NCBI GenBank assembly: GCA_945907335.1
Contig: CAMDSU010000105.1
Location: 1-6,369 of the forward strand
From: Bordetella parapertussis
Lineage (GTDB): Bacteria > Pseudomonadota > Gammaproteobacteria > Burkholderiales > Burkholderiaceae_C
DNA length: 6,369 nucleotides
Reading direction: 5' to 3'
In this document: positions 1 to 5,608 of the stretch, piece after piece
How positions within the stretch are numbered: position 1 is the stretch's first letter
How the letters are laid out: the number at the start of each line of letters is the position of its first letter
The notes under the pieces: model-generated
Databases searched by the model: none
Seen by the model: the letters and a program-made list of their open reading frames with translations, nothing else
Told to the model about the DNA's origin: nothing
Program-made: the position numbers and the translations under genes

Positions 1-423
1 CGTGGCTTGCGGCCAATCGGCCAGCGCCGCCAACATTTGACCGGTCTGGTTGCAATCGTCGTCAATCGCTTGCTTGCCCAAAATGACCATGCCGGGTTGT
101 TCTTTGTCGGCCAGCGCTTTGAGCAGTTTGGCCACGGCCAGAGGTTGCAGTTCTTCACTGGTTTCCACCAGAATGCCGCGGTCTGCGCCTATGGCCATGG
201 CAGTGCGTAAGGTTTCTTGGCATTGGGTGACGCCGCAGGAAACGACCACGACTTCTGTCAATATGCCTTTTTCTTTCAACCGAACCGCTTCTTCCACAGC
301 GATTTCATCGAACGGGTTCATGCTCATTTTGACGTTGGCGATGTCTACGCCGGTCTGGTCAGATTTGATCCGGACTTTGACGTTGTAATCCACCACGCGC
401 TTGACGGCGACCAATGCCTTCAT
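1..423 (-). CDS. etfB: Electron transfer flavoprotein beta subunit, N-terminal 141 codons (runs off the left edge)
   Basis: EtfB pairs with EtfA to form the soluble cytoplasmic FAD/AMP heterodimer that takes electrons from acyl-CoA dehydrogenases and passes them to ETF:quinone oxidoreductase. The translation begins [20 protein letters not shown] and contains [19 protein letters not shown] (about residues 35-53), the family motif for this region. It is followed by a [17 protein letters not shown] segment (about 71-87) and [17 protein letters not shown] (about 117-133), typical of the EtfB nucleotide-binding fold. Full-length EtfB is about 250 residues, so a little over half is present; the cut is the window edge, not a disruption. 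The start is the ATG at 421-423. It is supported by a TTGGAG ribosome binding site at 431-436, seven bases upstream. etfA would be expected next, beyond the left edge (inference). The gene is on the same strand as mscS but separated by 159 bases with its own candidate promoter and operator, so it is probably transcribed independently. Confidence 0.96.
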   Translation of the reverse strand, partial: MKALVAVKRVVDYNVKVRIKSDQTGVDIANVKMSMNPFDEIAVEEAVRLKEKGILTEVVVVSCGVTQCQETLRTAMAIGADRGILVETSEELQPLAVAKLLKALADKEQPGMVILGKQAIDDDCNQTGQMLAALADWPQAT

Positions 424-430
424 GGGTTTG

Positions 431-436
431 CTCCAA
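431..436 (-). promoter_or_regulatory. Ribosome binding site of etfB
   Basis: On the minus strand TTGGAG lies seven bases before the etfB ATG. It is the clearest Shine-Dalgarno sequence in the window and fixes the etfB start. Confidence 0.7.
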
Positions 437-445
437 GGAATAAAG

Positions 446-480
446 GTAAGTAGAAGTCATGACTTACGGGGGTTGTAAGT
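446..480. repeat. Three alternating GTAAGT/ACTTAC hexamers in the etfB leader
   Basis: On the plus strand GTAAGT occurs at 446-451, its inverse ACTTAC at 462-467, and GTAAGT again at 475-480. The middle copy could pair with either neighbour (loops of 10 and 7 bases), giving two mutually exclusive 6-bp hairpins. A perfect 12-base palindrome, AAGTCATGACTT at 454-465, overlaps the middle copy. If the etfB promoter proposed at 494-523 is right, all of this lies in the 5' untranslated leader of the etfB mRNA. The symmetry is seen directly. Any role, as an operator or as an RNA structure, is inference, and the stems are short. Confidence 0.45.
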
Positions 481-494
481 TGACGTGCACGTCA
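481..494. promoter_or_regulatory. Perfect 14-base palindrome, candidate operator for etfB
   Basis: TGACGTGCACGTCA reads identically on both strands. Its two ACGT elements, two bases apart, resemble the operators described for LiuR-type MerR-family regulators of branched-chain amino acid and fatty acid catabolism in Proteobacteria; etf genes are among the targets reported for such regulators. The site overlaps the last base of the proposed etfB -10 box and the expected transcription start, a position suited to repression. The palindrome itself is certain; the regulator is an inference from motif shape and the downstream gene. Confidence 0.5.
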
Positions 495-523
495 TTCTAG
501 ACGAATCCATTTGCATTTCTGAA
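494..523 (-). promoter_or_regulatory. Candidate sigma-70 promoter of etfB
   Basis: On the minus strand TTCAGA (518-523, four of six matches to the -35 consensus) is followed after 18 bases by TAGAAT (494-499, five of six matches to the -10 consensus). The transcript would start near 487, giving a leader of about 63 bases before the etfB ATG. The -10 box is good, but the -35 is only fair and the spacer is one base longer than ideal. Confidence 0.4.
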
Positions 524-582
524 CGGTCGTGCTTTTTTAACCCTTGGTAACTTGTGGCATGGTCTGACAAAGAATATGCCGA

Positions 583-1833
583 TCAGGAATTGCCAGCAGT
601 TGAAAAGGGTTTGGCTGGCGGCAAAGTGATGCCAGCAGACTGCAAAGCGGCCCAAGCAGCGCCATGAACCCGTGAAATCACAGCCAACCGCGACGTCAAA
701 CGATCAGCCACCCAAAATTGCAAGGTAAATTCCAAACCATCGGCGCTGATACGGCTGAAATGCACTTGAGCGGCTGGCTCTGCGTTGATATCTGGCACGG
801 TGTGCAAGGCATCCAACAAGATTGCTTGAGCCTTTTCAACGGGGCTGTCCAACGCCACCGCCACCGTGGTTTGTAAAGAAACAGCCGAGTCGGACAAGGA
901 AAAATTGTCCACCCTTTGCGTTATCAGCAACTCATTGGGAATGATGGATTCGCGGCCATTCGGGTCACGGATCAAGGTGTAGCGGGTTTTGATGTCGCTG
1001 ACCTGACCTTCCACGCCATCGACCCGGATATGGTCACCGATCCGCACAGATCGCTCAACCAAGACCACAAAACCACTGACATAGTTGGCAGCGAGTTTTT
1101 GCAAACCAAACCCCAGCCCCACGCCCAAAGCACCGCCCAACACTGACAACGCGGTTAAGTCCACCCCAACTGCAGACAAAGCCAACAGCAAGCCCAATAA
1201 CAGGATGATCGCGCGAAGCACATTCGCAGCCACTTTGCGCATGGACAAATCACTGACAGTTTGCGACAAGATGCGTACTTCAATGGCAGCTGATAGCCAC
1301 AAGCTGAGCACCAGTACCAAGCCAGAGGACAACATGCCCTCCAACAAGGTGCGCAAATCCAGTTTCACTCGACCAAAGTTCAAATGGATGCTTTCCATTT
1401 CCGTGGCCACCAAAGGCAGTAAATCGGTGATCCACAGGACCGCCACGCCCCAAGCCAACCACGACACCAAACGCTCGGTCAACACCGCCAGCGGCGAGCG
1501 CGGAAACACCGCCATCAACACGCGTGCGCACAAACGAATCAGCGCCAGAGATAAGAAAACAGGAATTGCTAATTTGAGCAAGATAAACGGTTGCTGCTTA
1601 AATAACAGTACCTGCACAAAATATGTCAGCAGCAACGCCAACAAAGGAAACAGCAAGCCATCAATGACTTTCTTGCCAAACAACACCGTTTCGGTTTTTG
1701 AATGCCGACCCAATACCCAAGCGGTTAACCAAGCGAACAAAACGATCGCCAACAAATAAACAGCCTCTCTGATCAAACCTGTAGGAAGGCTTTCTTGGGT
1801 CAGGGCTGAGAGCAATAAATTGAGATTTTCCAT
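583..1833 (-). CDS. MscS-family mechanosensitive ion channel (416 aa)
   Basis: This is an inner-membrane small-conductance mechanosensitive channel that opens under membrane tension, for example on hypoosmotic shock, to release solutes. Hydrophobic segments lie near residues 21-41, 57-78, 84-110, 122-142, 163-186 and 205-222. The pore-lining helix at about 226-258 has the Gly/Ala-rich motif LGGALGVGLGFGLQKLAANY typical of MscS TM3. The beta domain follows, with RSVRIGDHIRVDGVEGQV (about 261-278) and the DPNGRESIIPNELL segment, then the C-terminal alpha/beta domain. E. coli MscS has 286 residues and three membrane helices, so this is a longer paralogue with about four extra N-terminal helices. 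Its ion selectivity and threshold cannot be predicted. The ATG at 1831-1833 is the first in the open frame (an in-frame TGA lies about 75 bases upstream), although no strong ribosome binding site precedes it. No convincing terminator follows the gene. It is divergent from mltB across 67 bases. Confidence 0.93.
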   Translation of the reverse strand: MENLNLLLSALTQESLPTGLIREAVYLLAIVLFAWLTAWVLGRHSKTETVLFGKKVIDGLLFPLLALLLTYFVQVLLFKQQPFILLKLAIPVFLSLALIRLCARVLMAVFPRSPLAVLTERLVSWLAWGVAVLWITDLLPLVATEMESIHLNFGRVKLDLRTLLEGMLSSGLVLVLSLWLSAAIEVRILSQTVSDLSMRKVAANVLRAIILLLGLLLALSAVGVDLTALSVLGGALGVGLGFGLQKLAANYVSGFVVLVERSVRIGDHIRVDGVEGQVSDIKTRYTLIRDPNGRESIIPNELLITQRVDNFSLSDSAVSLQTTVAVALDSPVEKAQAILLDALHTVPDINAEPAAQVHFSRISADGLEFTLQFWVADRLTSRLAVISRVHGAAWAALQSAGITLPPAKPFSTAGNS

Positions 1834-1864
1834 GTTTGAAATCAGCTTAACACGCAGGCAAGAC

Positions 1865-1892
1865 CTGGCATCATCCAGTGTTTGGCTACACT
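1865..1892 (+). promoter_or_regulatory. Weak candidate promoter of mltB in the mscS-mltB intergenic region
   Basis: CTGGCA (1865-1870) and TACACT (1887-1892) are separated by 16 bases, and each matches the sigma-70 consensus at four of six positions. Transcription would start near 1899, almost on the chosen mltB ATG at 1901, which would make the message leaderless or nearly so. Either that is the case, or the true promoter lies further upstream inside mscS. I found no good promoter for mscS in the same 67 bases. Confidence 0.22.
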
Positions 1893-1900
1893 CATGGGCA

Positions 1901-3085
1901 ATGCTAATTCACAGAACCACCTTATGCGCCAAACGTTTTTTGGCAACGACTTTTTTTGCCTCCCTCTTCCTGCTCAGCGCCATCTGCACAAGCTCGGCCC
2001 ATGCAGCAACAAAAAATACCCCGACCGGCGCGTCTAAATCCACCGCAGCGGTCGCTGTCAAGAAAAAAAAATCAGCCAAGGCCGTTAAGTCGCTGAAGGG
2101 AAAAGCCTTTGGCAAGACTGCTGCCGTGCGTGAATTGGCTCGGTCCATTGCCCGTCAGCAGCAACTGCCCGTCGCTTGGGTCACACAACAAATTTCGCAA
2201 GCGCGGCAAATCCCAGCCATCTTGCCCATGGTGCTGCCGCCCGCATCGGCGCAACAAAAAAATTGGACGGCTTATCGGGCCAGGTTTCTGAGTGATTGCC
2301 GCATCCAATCCGGCGTGAAATTTTGGCGTGACCATAGCTTGTTGCTAGACCAAGCCCAGATCATTTATGGCGTGTCTGCGCATTACATCGTTGGCATCAT
2401 GGGCGTGGAAACTTTTTACGGCCAGCACATGGGTACATACAAATTACTGGACGCGTTGACCACGCTCAGTGTGATGTTTCCTGCAGCGCATCCACAAGCC
2501 GCTGAACGGCAAGCATTTTTTCAAAATGAGTTGGCTTACTATTTAAAGCAACAAAAAATTCAGCCCGGAAAAACAGCTCCACTGGGGAGCTACGCTGGTG
2601 CGAGCGGATTACCTCAGTTCATGCCTTCGAGCATTGCGCGGTTTGCCGTGGACTTTGATGGTGATGGCCGCATTGACCTGGGCAAGAGTGCCGCCGATGC
2701 GATTGGCTCAGTCGCCAACTATTTCAAAGCCTATGGCTGGCAACCTGGCATGCCCACCCATTTTGAAGTGAATGTGGCGGCCATCCATGAAGACGATTTG
2801 AATGCATTGCTGGCCCCTGACATTGTTCCTTCATGGTCAGCATCGCATTTGCAAAGCAAGCAAGCGGTGTTGCCGCAGACAGCTATGGCTTTTGACAAGC
2901 CTTTGGCTTTGGTGCAATTGCATAACGGCGGCAACCCACCCAGCTATGTGGCGGGCACCGAAAATTTCTACGTCATCACCCGCTACAACCGCAGCAGTTA
3001 TTACGCATTGGCAGTGATCGAGTTGGGCCAAGCAGTGGCCCAAGCGATGGCAGATCCAACGTATCTGGCAGGTTCTTGTCCCTGA
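1901..3085 (+). CDS. mltB: Periplasmic lytic murein transglycosylase, MltB family (GH103)
   Basis: MltB-type enzymes cleave the MurNAc-GlcNAc bond of peptidoglycan to leave 1,6-anhydro-MurNAc, acting in wall turnover and remodelling. From the ATG at 1901 the protein has 394 residues. Residues 1-35 form a signal peptide with Arg/Lys in the n-region, a hydrophobic core at about 13-29, and a likely signal peptidase I cut after AHA. Cys29 is not in a proper lipobox (Ile precedes it), so a soluble periplasmic protein is favoured over a lipoprotein. A Lys/Ala-rich linker follows at 36-72. The catalytic SLT_2 domain spans about 120-380: GIMGVETFYG carries the presumed catalytic Glu170, GSYAGASGLPQFMPSS (229-244) is the family motif, and DFDGDGRID (251-259) matches the EF-hand-like calcium loop of E. 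coli Slt35. Only two cysteines remain in the mature form, 133 and 393. Longer starts exist (TTG 1820, ATG 1832) but would bury the signal peptide and overlap the mscS start. No strong ribosome binding site settles this. Confidence 0.92.
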   Translation: MLIHRTTLCAKRFLATTFFASLFLLSAICTSSAHAATKNTPTGASKSTAAVAVKKKKSAKAVKSLKGKAFGKTAAVRELARSIARQQQLPVAWVTQQISQARQIPAILPMVLPPASAQQKNWTAYRARFLSDCRIQSGVKFWRDHSLLLDQAQIIYGVSAHYIVGIMGVETFYGQHMGTYKLLDALTTLSVMFPAAHPQAAERQAFFQNELAYYLKQQKIQPGKTAPLGSYAGASGLPQFMPSSIARFAVDFDGDGRIDLGKSAADAIGSVANYFKAYGWQPGMPTHFEVNVAAIHEDDLNALLAPDIVPSWSASHLQSKQAVLPQTAMAFDKPLALVQLHNGGNPPSYVAGTENFYVITRYNRSSYYALAVIELGQAVAQAMADPTYLAGSCP

Positions 3086-3095
3086 AACTATTTGG

Positions 3096-4652
3096 TCATT
3101 GAGGCGGGGTAATTGGCGTTATTGGGGCCAATTGCTGGCGAAGCAAATTCTTTTGCACCTTGCCCATGGCATTGCGCGGCAGCTCGTCAATCAATTTGCA
3201 AAGCTTGGGAACTTTGAAGCCCGCCAACTGCCCTTTCAACGTGGAAAGCAATGAAGCAGGGTCCAACATGACGCCCGGTTTTGCCAGCACGAACGCGCAG
3301 CCTACCTCGCCAAGGTCGGAATGCGGCATGCCCACCACGGCGCTTTCTGCAACGCCCGGTAACTGGTTCAAGGCCTCTTCAATTTCCGCCGGATACACAT
3401 TCAAACCGCCGCTGATGATCAGGTCTTTGCTGCGTCCCACTATGCGCACATACCCATGCTCATCCACTGTGCCCATATCGCCGGTGATGAAGAAACCATC
3501 GGTGGTGAATTCTTGTGCGTTTTTTTCTGGCATACGCCAGTAACCTGCGAACACATTTGGACCCTTCACCTGAATGCTGCCCACTTCACCATGGACCAAT
3601 GGTTTCCCTGCGTCGGAGACGATGCGCAAACTCACCCCAGGCAACGCAAACCCCACGCTGCCACCGATGCGCTGCGAAGCGTCTGCATAGCGAGCATCCG
3701 CGCGATAAGGATTGGATGTCAGCATGACGGTTTCACTCATGCCATAACGCTCTAACACGGTGTGCCCAGTGCGTTCTTGCCAATGCTCAAAGGTGTCAAC
3801 CAACATCGGGGCCGAGCCTGAAATAAACAAACGCATAGACGCGCAAGATGCTGGGTTCAGCGCAGGCAATGCCAGCAAGCGGGTGTAAAAAGTGGGGACA
3901 CCCATCAACACCGTCGCTCGCGCCATGTCGCTCAACACACGTACCGGGTCAAAACGGCTGTGCCACAACATTTGGCTGCCACTGAGTAAAGCGCCGTGGA
4001 TCGCCACGAACAATCCATGCACATGAAATACGGGAAGCGAATGTATGAGCACATCATCGGATTGCCAACCCCAGTAAGCATGCAGCACCTGCGCATTACT
4101 GAGTAAGTTGCCATGGCTGAGCATGGCGCCTTTGCTGCGTCCTGTCGTGCCACTGGTGTAGATGATGGCGGCGATATCCTCAGGTTGTCGATGCACCGGC
4201 GTATGCACATCGCTGTGGTGTACCGCGCGTTGCAACAAACTGCCACCGCGTTGCTCGTCTAAGGTCACCACATATTGCGTGCCAGATTGGAATGCAATTT
4301 TGCTGACAGCACTGAATTGCTTGGGAGCGCATACCACCAAAGCCGGTTCGGCATTGGTCAGAAAGTAGGCAATCTCTGAAAGTTGATAAGCAGGATTGAG
4401 CGGCAAAAAAATATGGCCACTGCGCAAACTGGCCAGGTAAAGCATCAGCACTTCCACCGACTTTTCAACTTGCACCGCGATGCGAGAGGCTGCGGGCAAT
4501 TGCAAACTGTCTATCCAGTTGGCCATCATGGCACTGCCGCGCTCTAAGTCACTCCAGCTGTAGGCCAGCCCTTGATCGGTTTCTACCGCGATGCGTTGCA
4601 AATCAGCGGGGAAACCGGCGCGCAATGCGTTGTACAAATTGGCATTGTTCAT
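3096..4652 (-). CDS. matB: Malonyl-CoA synthetase type acyl-CoA synthetase (MatB-like, AMP-forming)
   Basis: This adenylate-forming cytoplasmic enzyme probably joins malonate to CoA using ATP. From the ATG at 4650-4652 it has 518 residues, the usual family size. The P-loop is YTSGTTGRSKGAMLSH (165-180). VFHVHGL (208-214), MGVPTFYTRLL (250-260), SGSAPM and ERYGMSET (301-308) follow, then TGDMG and GRSKDLIISGGLNVYPAEIE. The C-terminal PRNAMGK carries the presumed catalytic Lys498. The HIFLPLNPAYQLSE, MGVPTFYTRLL, ERYGMSE and GFALPGVSLRI segments resemble malonyl-CoA synthetases more than fatty acyl-CoA ligases; a related short-chain or methylmalonate specificity remains possible. An in-frame TTG five codons earlier (4665-4667) is a less likely start; GGGT nine bases before the ATG is a weak ribosome binding site. 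The gene begins 16 bases after the lgt stop and is probably cotranscribed with it. No malonyl-CoA decarboxylase, malonate transporter or regulator is in the window. The protein ends in an unusual Pro/Thr-rich tail, APITPITPPQ. Confidence 0.85.
   Translation of the reverse strand: MNNANLYNALRAGFPADLQRIAVETDQGLAYSWSDLERGSAMMANWIDSLQLPAASRIAVQVEKSVEVLMLYLASLRSGHIFLPLNPAYQLSEIAYFLTNAEPALVVCAPKQFSAVSKIAFQSGTQYVVTLDEQRGGSLLQRAVHHSDVHTPVHRQPEDIAAIIYTSGTTGRSKGAMLSHGNLLSNAQVLHAYWGWQSDDVLIHSLPVFHVHGLFVAIHGALLSGSQMLWHSRFDPVRVLSDMARATVLMGVPTFYTRLLALPALNPASCASMRLFISGSAPMLVDTFEHWQERTGHTVLERYGMSETVMLTSNPYRADARYADASQRIGGSVGFALPGVSLRIVSDAGKPLVHGEVGSIQVKGPNVFAGYWRMPEKNAQEFTTDGFFITGDMGTVDEHGYVRIVGRSKDLIISGGLNVYPAEIEEALNQLPGVAESAVVGMPHSDLGEVGCAFVLAKPGVMLDPASLLSTLKGQLAGFKVPKLCKLIDELPRNAMGKVQKNLLRQQLAPITPITPPQ
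3111..3133. repeat. Inverted repeat inside the 3' end of matB, downstream of the mltB stop
   Basis: AATTGGC (3111-3117) and GCCAATT (3127-3133) form a perfect 7-bp stem with a 9-base loop, starting 26 bases after the mltB stop codon and lying within the last codons of the convergent matB gene. It is in the right place to end mltB transcription, but no T-run follows on the plus strand, so an intrinsic terminator is not supported. It also encodes part of the repetitive ITPITP tail of MatB, which may be all it is. Confidence 0.3.
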
Positions 4653-4668
4653 GGCTTGTTTACCCAAG

Positions 4669-5493
4669 TTAATCGATATCAGATGGCGTTGGTTGGCGAC
4701 TTGACCAGACCATCAAGCCAAGACCTGCCAATACCATCGGGACGCATAACCACTGCCCCATCGACAAGCCCATGGACAACAAACCCAAATGTGCATCGGG
4801 CTCGCGGAAATACTCTGCAATAAAACGAAAACTGCCATAACCCAGCAAGAAAACACCGGAGATCCAGCCCGTGGATCGCGGTTTACGTGCCAGCCACCAC
4901 AGCACCACAAACAGCAACAGTCCCTCTAACAAAAATTGGTATATCTGCGACGGGTGGCGCGGCATGTCAGAGCCACTTTGCGGAAACACCATGGCCCACG
5001 GCAAATCCGCCGAGGCCGCCCTGCCCCATAACTCGCCATTGATGAAATTACCCACCCGACCGGCAGCCAAACCGGTGGGCACACAGGGCGCAATGAAGTC
5101 GGTGATTTCCAGCCAAGGACGCTTGCGCCGCCAAGCGGCTATGGCCATGGCGCTGATGACACCAAGCATGCCGCCGTGAAAGCTCATGCCGCCTTGCCAG
5201 ATATAGGCAATTTCCAGCGGATGCGCCGCGTAATAGCTGGGTTGATAAAAGAGGCAGTAGCCAATGCGTCCACCCAGCACGACACCCAGCACGCCGTAAG
5301 TCATCAGGTCATCGATGTGCTGCACCTTCCAAATGCCACGATTGGCCAGCGTGGCATAGGGTTCGTGCTGCAGCCGCGAACGCGCCAACCATAAAAACAG
5401 CAAAAAAGCCACAAGGTATGTGATGCCATACCAATGGATGGAAATAGGCCCTAAAGACAGGGCGACCGGATTAAATTGAGGGTGTATCAGCAT
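4669..5493 (-). CDS. lgt: Prolipoprotein diacylglyceryl transferase
   Basis: Lgt is the inner-membrane enzyme that transfers a diacylglyceryl group from phosphatidylglycerol to the lipobox cysteine of prolipoproteins, the first step of lipoprotein maturation, usually essential in Gram-negative bacteria. The 274-residue protein has the family length and several membrane helices. [13 protein letters not shown] (18-30) is the N-terminal motif, with Tyr22 aligning to E. coli Tyr26. [10 protein letters not shown] (74-83) follows. GGMSFHGG contains His106, the counterpart of E. coli His103. The Lgt signature is [13 protein letters not shown] (145-157), with Arg146 matching the essential E. coli Arg143. 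The C-terminal [12 protein letters not shown] motif is present. All expected key residues are there. The ATG at 5491-5493 gives the standard [12 protein letters not shown]-terminus; a GTG twelve codons upstream (5527-5529) only adds unrelated residues. GGAG lies 13 bases before the ATG, a rather long spacing. The gene leads a probable lgt-matB pair and is divergent from ilvD. Confidence 0.97.
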   Translation of the reverse strand: MLIHPQFNPVALSLGPISIHWYGITYLVAFLLFLWLARSRLQHEPYATLANRGIWKVQHIDDLMTYGVLGVVLGGRIGYCLFYQPSYYAAHPLEIAYIWQGGMSFHGGMLGVISAMAIAAWRRKRPWLEITDFIAPCVPTGLAAGRVGNFINGELWGRAASADLPWAMVFPQSGSDMPRHPSQIYQFLLEGLLLFVVLWWLARKPRSTGWISGVFLLGYGSFRFIAEYFREPDAHLGLLSMGLSMGQWLCVPMVLAGLGLMVWSSRQPTPSDID

Positions 5494-5608
5494 GCGAGAG
5501 ATTGTGCTCCAAAGTGAGGGGCCACCCACGCGCCGGCCTCACAGTGTCTGGCAGGCCATTTGCGAGGCTAAACTCGGCAATTGTCCGCATTGAAACATTG
5601 GAATTCTC
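5494..5608. promoter_or_regulatory. Divergent lgt-ilvD intergenic region, presumed to hold both promoters
   Basis: These 115 bases must hold the control signals for lgt (minus) and ilvD (plus) unless transcription enters from outside. I see no convincing promoter on either strand. The best plus-strand -10 is TAAACT (5569-5574), with CTGGCA 15 bases upstream, which is too close. A short inverted repeat, GTGAGG (5514-5519) with CCTCAC (5537-5542), surrounds a GC-rich centre. There is no leader peptide rich in branched-chain residues, so attenuation of ilvD is not indicated, and no LysR-type regulator gene separates the two genes. A weak ribosome binding site, TTGGAA, lies at 5598-5603 before ilvD. 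Confidence 0.35.

Noticed and set aside
7..453. Several plus-strand frames opposite etfB
   Set aside because: The minus strand encodes a convincing EtfB across the same bases; these are antisense shadows.
556..580. Possible terminator after mscS (GGCAT and ATGCC arms)
   Set aside because: The stem is only 5 bp with a 15-base loop and no T-run follows on the minus strand.
1085..1759. Long plus-strand open frame antisense to mscS (224 codons)
   Set aside because: It lies wholly within the clearly conserved mscS gene, encodes a Lys/Asn/Thr/Ser-rich sequence with no recognisable domain, and is explained by the codon pattern of the opposite strand.
1985..1987. Cys29 of MltB as a lipoprotein lipobox cysteine
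   Set aside because: The residues before it are Ser-Ala-Ile; Ile at the -1 position is not accepted in lipoboxes, and a good signal peptidase I site (AHA) follows.
5514..5542. Inverted repeat GTGAGG/CCTCAC upstream of ilvD as an operator
   Set aside because: Six-base arms with a 17-base GC-rich centre are within chance expectation, and no regulator or motif family is suggested; mentioned only as part of the intergenic region.
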